From an uncultured Bacilli bacterium (lineage in GTDB: Bacteria; Bacillota_I; Bacilli_A; RF39; UBA660), in assembly GCA_947632345.1 (NCBI GenBank), contig CANROW010000015.1, positions 1 to 32,718 of the forward strand: 32,718 nucleotides of DNA, written 5' to 3'. Made by a program: the position numbers and the translations under genes. How positions within the stretch are numbered: the stretch's first letter is position 1; every line of letters starts with the position of its first letter. The notes under the pieces are model-generated. The model saw only the letters and a list, made by a program, of their open reading frames with translations, ran no database searches and had not been told where the DNA came from. This document shows positions 7,639 through 15,625 of the stretch, piece after piece.

Positions 7639-8821
7639 TATAAAGATCAGTCATAAACGCATAATTACCTTTTTAATAGCGTCTCTATTGATTGCCATCA
7701 GTCATAATTTAAAGATTGATTGGTACTTAAAAGATGTAATTATTCCTTTTACAATTTTACTAATAACGTATATTTATATCTTTGCTGATAAAAACTATAT
7801 AAATAAAAAAGCTTATTATTTATTGATACCCATTATTTTAATTTTAATTAGTGATATGATTATTAAGATTGATTGGACGAATAAGCTTTTAAATGTTTTA
7901 GTTTTACCTTTTCTGATAACCGTTTTTTTGATGAAATTAACTAATCCTAATTATTCTATTACTAAGGATTATGCTTTATGGATATTTAAACTTTTTCCTA
8001 AAGATTTATTCAGTAATTTAAAATATCTCAAATTAAAAAGATCAAATGAAAAAAGTAATACATCGAATATTCTTTTAGGTGTTTTGGTCGGATTGGGAAT
8101 TGGTATTGTAATTTTGTGCCTTCTCATGAGTGCTGATGATTATTTTGAATATTTCATCAATAATATTACAAGCGGTATTGATTTTGATGTATCAAGTATC
8201 ATTCTCTTTGTTGGCTCATTCATCGTTTTATTCAGTATTTTTGTCAATATTTTGGTAAATAGAAAAAAAGAGGTGAAACCTCTTGAAATGAAAAATTTGG
8301 ATACAATGATGGTGACTATTATTTTATCCATTATTAATGTTGTCTTTGTCCTATTCTTGATATCGGAACTTTCACGATTAACAATCAATTTTTTACAATT
8401 ACCGGTCGAATATACTTATTCAAGTTATGCCCGTGAAGGATTCTTTCAGCTTCTCTTTGTTACGATGATCAATTTTACTATTATCATCTATCTTCTTTAT
8501 AAAACTCAAAATATTGCGAAGAGTAATCGTGTCAAATATTTAGTTCTCTTACTCATATTCTTTTCAATCATTTTAATTTTTAATTCTTATTATCGAATGT
8601 TTTTATACATAGGTAATTATGGTTTGACACCATTACGCCTCCAAGTAATTTTATTTTTAGCGATGGAGTTAATTGTTTTTTATCTAATTACTAAAAAAAT
8701 AATTAGAGTATTGCAAAATGATTCCTTTAAATATTTCATTGTCCTTAATACTTTCTATATTATAAATTTATATTTATGTAATAATAATGTTATTGATTTT
8801 ATTATGAAGATGTTAAAATGA
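7628..8821 (+). CDS. DUF4173-like polytopic membrane protein
   Basis: 397 residues from the ATG at 7628. About ten or eleven membrane helices fill most of the chain, with a cytosolic loop around LWIFKLFPKDLFSNLKYLKLKR and a conserved-looking EYTYSSYAREGFFQLLFVTMINF segment. That segment and the layout match DUF4173/DUF4153-type proteins, whose function is unknown. The ORF track starts at a GTG (7619), but AGGTG is correctly spaced for the ATG at 7628. It overlaps the HTH gene by 11 bases, so the pair is one operon. The NlpC/P60 gene follows after 45 bases. Confidence 0.75.
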   Translation: MQDNIKISHKRIITFLIASLLIAISHNLKIDWYLKDVIIPFTILLITYIYIFADKNYINKKAYYLLIPIILILISDMIIKIDWTNKLLNVLVLPFLITVFLMKLTNPNYSITKDYALWIFKLFPKDLFSNLKYLKLKRSNEKSNTSNILLGVLVGLGIGIVILCLLMSADDYFEYFINNITSGIDFDVSSIILFVGSFIVLFSIFVNILVNRKKEVKPLEMKNLDTMMVTIILSIINVVFVLFLISELSRLTINFLQLPVEYTYSSYAREGFFQLLFVTMINFTIIIYLLYKTQNIAKSNRVKYLVLLLIFFSIILIFNSYYRMFLYIGNYGLTPLRLQVILFLAMELIVFYLITKKIIRVLQNDSFKYFIVLNTFYIINLYLCNNNVIDFIMKMLK

Positions 8822-8866
8822 TATTGTCAGTTAATAATAAAATTGATAAAGAGGAGCATTATATAA

Positions 8867-10198
8867 ATGGTGAAAGCTATGCATAAAAAATATTTAGGGT
8901 TAGGTATTATTTTAGTGACGATTGTCTTAACTCTATTAATGATTTTCTATTTTGATAGTAAAAGTTTAAATGATTCAAAAGAAGAAGTTAGTAGTGGTGA
9001 CAGTGATAAAGAAGAAAATGTTCAAGGCGAAGAAGAAGTTTATGAAGATATTCTAGAGGTTCCAAGTGAACTACAACCATATTTAGATCAAATAAGTGAT
9101 GATCTAATTATGACTACTGATGAAATAGCTACTTATAACTCGGAAATTGCCTCTAAAACGACAGCCCTTTATGATGTTTTAAATATGACGACAATATCGA
9201 AAAAGCAAATTGAAGACTATATCAATTCCTACGAAACGCCAAGTCTTCCCAAGTATAATGGTAATAGAAAAGTTACTTCTCAGGAAGTGACAGAAATGTT
9301 GGAAAATCGCAATCTGTCAGCTGTTGAAGAAAAAGATACGATAGTTAGAGGATTGATTGTCCAAAGAAGTAATTTGCGTTCTTTCCCTACAAATGTTCAC
9401 TTTTATGATAGTCCTAGTTCTAAGCACTTGGATCGGCTTCAAGAAACGGAATTATTTGTCAATACACCGGTCATAGTTTTGCATACTAGTAAAGATGCTG
9501 AATGGTATTTTGTCTTATCACCAATTTATTATGGTTGGGTTGAGAGTAAAACAGTAGCTTTAGCAACGAAAGAAGATTGGGATTTTTTCTTGAATGATGA
9601 TAAATTTGTGGTAGTAACAGAAAAAAATATTGACTTGAAAGGTAATACTTTAGATATGAGTGTCAAATTGCCATATATTTCTGTGGATAAAGATTTTTAT
9701 CAAGTAAGTGTTCCCAGTAGAGATACTGATGGCAAAGTTATAAGGGAAAATATTCAGTTAAAACATAATCAGGTTTATCGCGGATATGTTCCTTATACGA
9801 GAAGAAATTTATACATTCAGGCTCTAAAATATAAAGATGTTCCTTATCAGTGGGGCGGATATACTGGTGGCGTTGATTGTTCGAGTTTTGTTTTAACTGT
9901 CTTTAGAACATTCGGTTTTCAATTTCCAAGAAATACCTCAACTCAGAACAGTAGTGTTGGCCAAATTATAGATGTATCCGATAAAAGTACGAGTGATAAA
10001 ATGCAACTAATTGCGAAATATCCGGGCTCACTTCTTTATCAATCAGGTCATGTCATGCTATATTTAGGAGAATATGAAGAAAAACACTACATTATTCACG
10101 CTAATGGTTCAACTATCAATGTGGCTATTACGCCTCTAGATGGTTCTTCTTATCTTAACAAAATTAATAAAATTGTCTTAATCAATAGCACAATATAA
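8867..10198 (+). CDS. SH3b-NlpC/P60 cell-wall endopeptidase
   Basis: 443 residues. An N-terminal membrane anchor or signal (about 8-30) is followed by an acidic linker, a helical region resembling the NlpC/P60 stabilising domain (about 65-155), two SH3b-like barrels (about 160-310; note RSNLRSFPTNVHFYD and YGWVESKTVA), and a C-terminal NlpC/P60 domain. Catalytic residues are visible: Cys338 in GGVDCSSF, His395 in GHVMLYLG and His411 in IIHANG. Such enzymes cut D-Glu/dipeptide bonds in peptidoglycan stem peptides outside the membrane, for wall turnover or fragment recycling. GAGGAG lies 10 bases before the ATG. It may be read from the DUF2975 operon promoter. Confidence 0.9.
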   Translation: MVKAMHKKYLGLGIILVTIVLTLLMIFYFDSKSLNDSKEEVSSGDSDKEENVQGEEEVYEDILEVPSELQPYLDQISDDLIMTTDEIATYNSEIASKTTALYDVLNMTTISKKQIEDYINSYETPSLPKYNGNRKVTSQEVTEMLENRNLSAVEEKDTIVRGLIVQRSNLRSFPTNVHFYDSPSSKHLDRLQETELFVNTPVIVLHTSKDAEWYFVLSPIYYGWVESKTVALATKEDWDFFLNDDKFVVVTEKNIDLKGNTLDMSVKLPYISVDKDFYQVSVPSRDTDGKVIRENIQLKHNQVYRGYVPYTRRNLYIQALKYKDVPYQWGGYTGGVDCSSFVLTVFRTFGFQFPRNTSTQNSSVGQIIDVSDKSTSDKMQLIAKYPGSLLYQSGHVMLYLGEYEEKHYIIHANGSTINVAITPLDGSSYLNKINKIVLINSTI

Positions 10199-10259
10199 AT
10201 ATGGCATAACAAATTCGAGAAATATGTTACTTTAAAAATAGACAATTAAAATAATTAAG

Positions 10260-10286
10260 AGAAATTTCATTTATAAAGTTCTTTTT
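10260..10286 (+). terminator. Possible terminator after the NlpC/P60 gene
   Basis: AGAA-A-TTT pairs with AAA-G-TTCT (one A-G mismatch) around a 7-base loop, followed by four T residues. The rest of the 267-base gap (10199-10465) is AT-rich and holds the AbiE promoter at its right end; I see nothing else in it. Confidence 0.35.
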
Positions 10287-10407
10287 CTCAGTAGGGAAGG
10301 ATTATAGCTTTAGAAAGTGATTATTATACTAATAGGTAAAATTGGTTTGTCCATTATAAAAATCGTAAAATAATTGTTTGATATTGAAAATATTATCTCT
10401 TTACTTG

Positions 10408-10436
10408 TTGACAATTCTACTGATAAACGTTAAAAT
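10408..10436 (+). promoter_or_regulatory. Promoter of the abiEi-abiEii operon
   Basis: Perfect TTGACA (10408-10413), a 17-base spacer and TAAAAT (10431-10436). AAGGAGA follows just before the abiEi ATG. Confidence 0.85.
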
Positions 10437-10453
10437 GTCAGTAGATATGTCAA
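10408..10453. promoter_or_regulatory. Putative AbiEi operator: 16-base inverted repeat
   Basis: TTGACAATTCTACTGA (10408-10423) and TCAGTAGATATGTCAA (10438-10453) are inverted copies matching at 14 of 16 positions; the inner 8 bases are perfect. The left arm covers the -35, the 14-base gap holds the -10, and the right arm runs across the likely start site to the ribosome binding site. AbiEi antitoxins are known to bind inverted repeats in their own promoter and repress it, so this is the expected autoregulatory site. Confidence 0.75.
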
Positions 10454-10465
10454 GGAGAACTAATA

Positions 10466-11092
10466 ATGAAAAATATAAACATAGAGGAATTTAAAAAGAA
10501 AAGCAATCTTGAAATTATTGAAACATTAATGAAAATGAATAACGGCTATATTACCTCAAAAGATTTAGATAATTATGGTATTCATAGAATGTATCTCAAT
10601 ATTATGTGGAAAAAAGGCATAATAGAAAAAGTGGGTAATGGTATTTATATTGACTCTATAAAAATAGAAGATAGTTATTATGTCTTTAGTTTAAGTATGC
10701 CTAATACAATTTATTCTCATATGACGGCCCTTTATTTTCATAGACTTTCTATTAAAGCACCAAATGATAGATATGATATAACAGTTAAAAAAACATATAA
10801 TAGTAAACATTTAAAAAATCATGAAGTTTTTTATGTATCTAATGATATTTATGAACTTGGACTTATTGAAGTGAAGACGCCAATGGGCAATAAGGTGAGA
10901 GCTTATGATATAGAACGATGTATATGTGACATTATTAGATCTAAAAATAGAATGGATTCAGAACTTGTTAAACATAGTATTAGAGAATATATTAAAAGAA
11001 AAGATAAAGATATTGCTAGATTATCCAATTATGCAGATAAGCTTGGGATTAAAGATGAAGTTATGAATTATATTGAGGTCTTTTATGAATAG
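10466..11092 (+). CDS. abiEi: AbiEi-type antitoxin (type IV toxin-antitoxin)
   Basis: 208 residues. An N-terminal winged-helix segment (I-E-T-L-M-K-M-N-N-G-Y-I-T-S-K-D-L) is followed by the AbiEi core: M-W-K-K-G-I-I-E-K-V-G-N-G-I-Y, then S-H-M-T-A-L-Y-F-H-R-L-S and a charged C-terminal helical half. AbiEi proteins neutralise the AbiEii nucleotidyltransferase without lasting contact and repress the operon. AAGGAGA lies shortly before the ATG. The gene overlaps abiEii by 8 bases. By hand count, 9 of 10 arginines are AGA, unlike neighbouring housekeeping genes, which suggests acquisition by transfer. Confidence 0.88.
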   Translation: MKNINIEEFKKKSNLEIIETLMKMNNGYITSKDLDNYGIHRMYLNIMWKKGIIEKVGNGIYIDSIKIEDSYYVFSLSMPNTIYSHMTALYFHRLSIKAPNDRYDITVKKTYNSKHLKNHEVFYVSNDIYELGLIEVKTPMGNKVRAYDIERCICDIIRSKNRMDSELVKHSIREYIKRKDKDIARLSNYADKLGIKDEVMNYIEVFYE

Positions 11093-11924
11093 TATGCAAT
11101 TAAAAGATAAATTAAAAAAAATTTCTAACGAAAAGCATGTTGACCTTAATACATTACTTAGACTTTATATGTATGATAGATTTATAGAAAGATTATCTGT
11201 TAGTAGATATAAAGATAATTTTATTTTAAAAGGTGGATTTTATTTAAGTACATTATTTGGGGTAGAAAATAGAAGTACGATAGATATAGATACCGCCTTT
11301 AGAAATGCTAACTTTGATGAAAAAACAATAGTTAAAATGGTGAAAGAGGTATTAGCTATTGAAATAAATGATAACGCCAAATTAGTTTATCTAGGAATAA
11401 TGCCAATAAGAGATGATGATGAATATGGTGGATTTAGAGTAGATATACAAGTGGAATTGGATAATGTTAAGGAAAAGTTTCATATTGATATAGCAACAGG
11501 AGATCCTATTACTCCCAAAGAAGTTAGATATAAATATATACCTTTGTTAGAAACAAATTATATAGATTTGTATGCTTATAATATGGAAACAGTATTAGCT
11601 GAAAAAATAGAAACTATTTTGAATAGATCTGAATTAAATGGAAGAATGCGAGACTTTTATGATGTTTATTTAATTTTTACAAAATATTGGGAAAATATTA
11701 ATATTGCTAATTTTAGGAAAGCAATCGATAGAACATTTTCTAAAAGGGAATATTTTGGAAATCCATTTGAAACAATTGATTTACTAAGAAATAGTGACGT
11801 GATAAAATCAAGATGGAATATATATCAAAGGAAGTATGATTATGCTAAAAATATTACTTTTGATAATATATTAGATTGTCTGGAAAAGATGATGAAAGAA
11901 ATAGAAGTTGTAGAATTTAAATGA
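11085..11924 (+). CDS. abiEii: AbiEii nucleotidyltransferase toxin
   Basis: 280 residues. This is a DNA-polymerase-beta-like nucleotidyltransferase of the AbiEii/AbiGii family: F-I-L-K-G-G (Gly50-Gly51), then R-S-T-I-D-I-D (metal-binding Asp67/Asp69), a central V-D-I-Q-V-E-L-D strand, and the C-terminal A-E-K-I-E-T-I-L-N-R...R-M-R-D-F-Y-D motif. Related toxins stop growth by GTP binding or by adding nucleotides to tRNA, giving phage abortive infection. All motifs are intact, so the toxin looks active. The ORF track starts at a TTG (11073), but GAGGTC is properly spaced for the ATG at 11085, overlapping abiEi by 8 bases. By hand count 17 of 18 arginines are AGA/AGG. Confidence 0.9.
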   Translation: MNSMQLKDKLKKISNEKHVDLNTLLRLYMYDRFIERLSVSRYKDNFILKGGFYLSTLFGVENRSTIDIDTAFRNANFDEKTIVKMVKEVLAIEINDNAKLVYLGIMPIRDDDEYGGFRVDIQVELDNVKEKFHIDIATGDPITPKEVRYKYIPLLETNYIDLYAYNMETVLAEKIETILNRSELNGRMRDFYDVYLIFTKYWENINIANFRKAIDRTFSKREYFGNPFETIDLLRNSDVIKSRWNIYQRKYDYAKNITFDNILDCLEKMMKEIEVVEFK

Positions 11925-11949
11925 TGATATCCTTAGTATGGAGGTATTT

Positions 11950-12840
11950 ATGTATGATTTAATAATTGTTGGTGCAGGACCTGCTGGTTTAACGGCAGCT
12001 TTATACGCATTACGAGCTAATAAAAAAGTATTAGTTTTAGAAGCAAAATGTTATGGTGGTCAGATAATAAATGCTAATAAGATTGAAAATTATCCAGCTA
12101 TTAATGATATTTCTGGTGTTGATTTTGCTAATAATTTATATGAGCAGGCTAAAAATCTAGGAATGGATTTAAAATATGAAGAAGTAATAGCGATTGAAGA
12201 AGACAAAGTAGTCGTCACCAATAAAAACAAATATCAAGCCAAAGCTATTGTTTTAGCAACTGGTACCGAAAAACGTAAACTTGGTTTAGCAAAAGAGGAT
12301 GAGTATCTGGGCAAGGGAATATCCTATTGTGCAACTTGCGATGGCCATTTTTATAAAAACAAAATTGTTGCGGTAGTTGGTGGCGGTAATACGGCTTTAG
12401 AAGATGCTTTATATTTATCAAAGATAGTTGAGCGCGTTTACTTAATTCATAGACGTAGTGAGTTTCGTGGTGAGAAAAAGTATTATGATCTCTTACGCGA
12501 GACTTCTAATGTCACTTTTATTCTCAATGCTGAAGTTATTAAATTGAATGGAAGTGATCAATTAGAGAGTATAGATATTCGTGATAAAGATGGTGATATA
12601 TCTAACATAGCTATCTCTTGTCTTTTTGTGGCGATTGGTCAAAAACCAGCCAATGATAAATTTGCTAACTTAATAGATTTAGATGAAGATGGATACATTA
12701 AAGCTTATGATGATGTCCATACTAATAAAAAAGGCATCTATGTAGCAGGTGATGCTCGAACTAAGGAAGTCCGTCAGTTGACAACCGCTGTAGCGGATGG
12801 TACTATTGCTGCTACAATGGCTATTAGAGAAATGAGGTAA
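11950..12840 (+). CDS. trxB: Thioredoxin-disulfide reductase
   Basis: 296 residues from the ATG at 11950. NADPH-dependent flavoenzyme that reduces TrxA in the cytosol. Motifs: FAD-binding G-A-G-P-A-G near the N-terminus, redox-active Cys127-A-T-Cys130 followed by D-G-H-F, NADPH-binding G-G-G-N-T-A-L-E-D-A-L, and the C-terminal V-A-G-D-A-R...R-Q-L-T-T-A flavin motif. The track start at 11938 puts GGAGG inside the gene; that GGAGG is the ribosome binding site for 11950. It lies only 25 bases after abiEii with no promoter I can see, so it may be transcribed from the AbiE promoter. trxA follows directly. Confidence 0.95.
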   Translation: MYDLIIVGAGPAGLTAALYALRANKKVLVLEAKCYGGQIINANKIENYPAINDISGVDFANNLYEQAKNLGMDLKYEEVIAIEEDKVVVTNKNKYQAKAIVLATGTEKRKLGLAKEDEYLGKGISYCATCDGHFYKNKIVAVVGGGNTALEDALYLSKIVERVYLIHRRSEFRGEKKYYDLLRETSNVTFILNAEVIKLNGSDQLESIDIRDKDGDISNIAISCLFVAIGQKPANDKFANLIDLDEDGYIKAYDDVHTNKKGIYVAGDARTKEVRQLTTAVADGTIAATMAIREMR

Positions 12841-12844
12841 AAGA

Positions 12845-13153
12845 ATGAGTGTTATACAAATAGAAGAAAAAGATTTTTTTGAAAAAACTAAAAAGGGAAA
12901 AGTATTAGTTGATTGTTATGCTGACTGGTGTGGTCCTTGTCGGATGCTTTCACCTATTATTGATGAATTGTCCGATGAGGTCAATGATTGCCTTTTTTAT
13001 AAGCTAAATGTAGATAATGCTGAAAAAATAACTGATAAATATAAGATTATGTCCATTCCCACTGTTTTATTTTTTAATGATGGTGAGTTGAAGATGACTA
13101 TTGTCGGTTTAAGGTCTAAAGATGACTTTAAAGAATTGCTTGAAAAGATATAA
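12845..13153 (+). CDS. trxA: Thioredoxin
   Basis: 102 residues, a complete thioredoxin fold. The active site is W-C29-G-P-C32 within D-C-Y-A-D-W-C-G-P-C-R-M, and the cis-proline loop is M-S-I-P-T-V-L. It is the cytosolic disulfide reductase recycled by TrxB. An additional Cys24 just before the active site is unusual but seen in some members. The ribosome binding site GAGGTAA lies over the trxB stop codon, so the two are one operon. A long perfect hairpin terminator follows. Confidence 0.95.
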   Translation: MSVIQIEEKDFFEKTKKGKVLVDCYADWCGPCRMLSPIIDELSDEVNDCLFYKLNVDNAEKITDKYKIMSIPTVLFFNDGELKMTIVGLRSKDDFKELLEKI

Positions 13154-13162
13154 TATTATTTT

Positions 13163-13195
13163 AAAAATGAAATGCATATAATATTTCATTTTTTT
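13163..13195 (+). terminator. Terminator of trxB-trxA
   Basis: AAAAATGAAAT (13163-13173) and ATTTCATTTTT (13183-13193) form a perfect 11-bp AT-rich stem with a 9-base loop; the T run continues to 13195. Confidence 0.75.
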
Positions 13196-13233
13196 AATGA
13201 TGAGGAATTATAATAGTATTAGAGGAATGATTA

Positions 13234-14295
13234 ATGTATAGAAATACTTATGTTGAAATAAATTTAAAGAATCTTCGCTCCAATGTCGAGAAATTAGTTA
13301 ATACTTATAATGAATATTTGTATCATTTTGGAGTAGTAAAAGCGGATTGTTATGGGCATGGTGGTGAAGAAGTAGTTAAAACGATTGTGGAAGCTGGATG
13401 TAATTATCTAGCAGTTGCCACTTTAGAAGAAGCTGTATCGATTCGCCAATATTTAAAAGATATTCCCATTTTATGTTTAGGAATCATTGATATTGAGTAT
13501 TTAGATGTATGTCTAGAGAATGATATAACTGTTACTATTAGTAGTTTGAGCTATCTAAAGAAGTTACTCGAAAGAGATTTACCAAATTTAAAAGTTCATA
13601 TCAAGTTGAATACAGGAATGAATCGATTAGGAGTAAATAAGCGAAGTGAGTTTAATCAGATGGTGAAATTATTAAAAGAGAGTAATGTCATTCTTGAAGG
13701 AATTTATACGCATTTTTATAGTCCCCTTGACGAAGAGAGTAATGCTTGGCAATATCGCCGTTTTAAAGAGATAACGCGTGATGTCGATTTATCACAAATA
13801 CCAATTATTCATTTAGGCGCTAGTGATGAGACAATTTCCTGGCCAAAGTATCCTGAAAGTAATGGTTGCCGTTTGGGAATAGCTATGTATGGTCTTGTAC
13901 AAAACACCACAATAAAACTCGAATCAACTTTTAGTCTACATAGTGAAGTTATACAAATAAATGATGTTTGTGATGCGACTGTGGGATATAATGGTGCTTA
14001 TAAGGCGAATGGCCAAAAACGGATTGCGGTCGTTCCTATTGGCTATGCAGATGGCATTATTCGCAAGAATACAGGAAGATATGTCTATATAAACGATAAA
14101 AGATACCAAATCGTTGGTAATATCTGTATGGATATGCTATTTGTAAAAGTCGACAATACAGTCAAAGTTAAAGACGAAGTAGTTCTCATCAAGGATAATG
14201 ATCATATTTTAGAAATTGCTAAACATTTGGACACGATTCCTTATGAAGTAATATGCTCCATCGGTAAAAGAGTGCCAAGAATATATATCAAATAA
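13234..14295 (+). CDS. alr: Alanine racemase
   Basis: 353 residues, a PLP-dependent fold-III racemase making D-alanine for peptidoglycan. Lys36 in V-V-K-A-D-C-Y-G-H-G is the PLP lysine. Tyr252 in V-G-Y-N-G-A-Y matches the second catalytic base. P-I-G-Y-A-D-G, Y-T-H-F-Y, G-C-R-L-G-I-A-M-Y-G and N-I-C-M-D-M are also present. Two positions differ from the common V-K-A-N-A-Y-G-H-G (Asp-Cys for Asn-Ala). Length is near the family norm of about 360-380. AGAGGA precedes the ATG, and an isolated TATAAT lies at 13209. Ends in a strong hairpin shared with the convergent gene. Confidence 0.93.
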   Translation: MYRNTYVEINLKNLRSNVEKLVNTYNEYLYHFGVVKADCYGHGGEEVVKTIVEAGCNYLAVATLEEAVSIRQYLKDIPILCLGIIDIEYLDVCLENDITVTISSLSYLKKLLERDLPNLKVHIKLNTGMNRLGVNKRSEFNQMVKLLKESNVILEGIYTHFYSPLDEESNAWQYRRFKEITRDVDLSQIPIIHLGASDETISWPKYPESNGCRLGIAMYGLVQNTTIKLESTFSLHSEVIQINDVCDATVGYNGAYKANGQKRIAVVPIGYADGIIRKNTGRYVYINDKRYQIVGNICMDMLFVKVDNTVKVKDEVVLIKDNDHILEIAKHLDTIPYEVICSIGKRVPRIYIK

Positions 14296-14310
14296 TTTGT
14301 TAAGATAATA

Positions 14311-14347
14311 AAAAGAGTATCTGAAATCGACATCAGATATTCTTTTT
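14311..14347. terminator. Bidirectional terminator between alr and the export-like gene
   Basis: AAAAGAGTATCTGA (14311-14324) pairs with TCAGATATTCTTTT (14333-14346) over 14 positions with one G-T pair and an 8-base loop. T tracts are present in both reading directions, so it can serve alr and the convergent gene at 14369. Confidence 0.88.
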
Positions 14348-14368
14348 GTTTCAATATAAACTGAATAA

Positions 14369-14881
14369 TTATATGAATATATCAAGAATTCCATAAGAGA
14401 AGATTGCCATGATTACTCCGGCTAACAAGACACCAATCGCTGCTGCTAAAAAAGCTTTTTTCTTATCCATATCTAGCATGGCGGCAATTAGTGATCCCGT
14501 CCAAGCTCCGGTACCTGGTAGAGGGATTCCGACAAAGAGAACGACTCCCCAAAAACCATATTTTTCAATTTGACCTTTTTTCTTTTCGACTTTGTTATCT
14601 AACCATTTTACTAATTTACTAAAACATTTAATTTGCCGCATCCAATCAAGAATAATTCTAATTAGCCATAAAATAAAGGGAACAGGTAAAATGTTACCGA
14701 TATAACATATGATAAAGGCTTTTAAAAGGGATACTTTTAGTAAAGCTGCCGCAATCAAACCACCTCTTAATTCAATAATTGGTAATAGTGATACGATAAA
14801 GATCGTTATGCATTTGCCTAATTCTGTTGTTGTCATACCACTAAAAATATTTAAAAAGAAATTTACTAAACTCTCAGTCAT
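14369..14881 (-). CDS. Putative small multidrug export family membrane protein
   Basis: 170 residues with about four to five membrane segments. It matches the Sm_multidrug_ex family (COG2426) by the P-I-I-E-L-R-G-G motif near residue 38, the F-V-G-I-P-L-P-G-T-G-A-W-T-G-S motif near residue 120, and the final A-A-I-G-V-L-L-A-G segment. The family is distantly DedA-like; the transport function in its name is not well proven. AGGAGG lies just before the start, and a TTGACC-N17-TATAAT promoter lies upstream. It is divergent from the DedA gene, and the two share an intergenic region of 100 bases. Confidence 0.85.
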   Translation of the reverse strand: MTESLVNFFLNIFSGMTTTELGKCITIFIVSLLPIIELRGGLIAAALLKVSLLKAFIICYIGNILPVPFILWLIRIILDWMRQIKCFSKLVKWLDNKVEKKKGQIEKYGFWGVVLFVGIPLPGTGAWTGSLIAAMLDMDKKKAFLAAAIGVLLAGVIMAIFSYGILDIFI

Positions 14882-14903
14882 CTTAACCTCCTAGACTTAT
14901 TTA

Positions 14904-14932
14904 ATTATATTCTATTATCAAATGAAGGTCAA
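14904..14932 (-). promoter_or_regulatory. Promoter of the 14369-14881 gene
   Basis: On the minus strand TTGACC (14932-14927), a 17-base spacer and a perfect TATAAT (14909-14904). Confidence 0.82.
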
Positions 14933-14937
14933 ATCAT

Positions 14938-14966
14938 TTCATAATAAATATATTCATTAATATAAT
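14938..14966 (+). promoter_or_regulatory. Promoter of the DedA gene
   Basis: TTCATA (14938-14943), a 17-base spacer and a perfect TATAAT (14961-14966). The -35 matches four of six bases. Confidence 0.55.
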
Positions 14967-14981
14967 TAATTAGGTGGAAAA

Positions 14982-15584
14982 ATGGATAATTTTGTTTTGA
15001 ATCTAATTGATAAATTTGGTTATATTGGCATGTTTTTAGGTATGGTTTTAGAAGCTGTTATCATCATTATTCCCAGTGAATTGATTCTAGCAACCGGAGG
15101 TATTTTAGCGAGTAAAAGGATCTTTACTTTTTGGGGAGCCTTTTTTACCGGATTAATAGGGAGTGTTTTTTGCGCCATTGTCATCTATTTTATGGGATAC
15201 TTTGGCGGTAGTGCTTTTTCTAAAAAATATGGCAAATATTTTTTTATGAAAGAAGACGAGGTTGATAAGAGTAATACTTGGTTCAATAAATATGGCCTTT
15301 TAGCCTCATGTATTGGTCGAAACTTTCCCATTATTCGAACTCTTATTTCCTTACCAGTTGGAGTGGCCAGATTATCTTTTACTAAGTTCCTTATATATAC
15401 GACCATAGGAAGTATTCCATGGACTTTTGTCTTTGTCTATTTCGGTTATGCATTAGGAAATAATTGGACAATTTTAAAAGAGTTTACTTCGCGAATGAAA
15501 GTTCCAATTAGAATTTTAATATTTTTTTTTATTATATCTTTTATATATAAAAAAGTAATAGCTAAATACGTAAAAAAAATATAA
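14982..15584 (+). CDS. DedA family membrane protein
   Basis: 200 residues, the usual DedA length. Motifs: an early G-M-V-L-E-A-x-I-I-I-I-P-S-E segment with the membrane-embedded acidic residues, F-x-G-x-x-G-S, then I-G-R-N-F-P-I-I-R-T-L-I-S-L-P-V-G-V-A, the conserved Arg-containing DedA motif, and a last hydrophobic helix with a basic tail. DedA proteins act as lipid scramblases or undecaprenyl-phosphate flippases and maintain the proton motive force. AGGTGG precedes the ATG. Divergent from the Sm_multidrug_ex gene, with its own promoter. Confidence 0.9.
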   Translation: MDNFVLNLIDKFGYIGMFLGMVLEAVIIIIPSELILATGGILASKRIFTFWGAFFTGLIGSVFCAIVIYFMGYFGGSAFSKKYGKYFFMKEDEVDKSNTWFNKYGLLASCIGRNFPIIRTLISLPVGVARLSFTKFLIYTTIGSIPWTFVFVYFGYALGNNWTILKEFTSRMKVPIRILIFFFIISFIYKKVIAKYVKKI

Positions 15585-15598
15585 TAGATATTCTTTTA

Positions 15599-15607
15599 TG
15601 TTATACT
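15599..15607 (+). promoter_or_regulatory. Possible extended -10 before the 15626 gene
   Basis: TGTTATACT is a TG-extended -10; no -35 is evident. Another TATAAT overlaps the stop of the DedA gene at 15580. Confidence 0.35.
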
Positions 15608-15625
15608 ATATTAGAGGTGACATAG

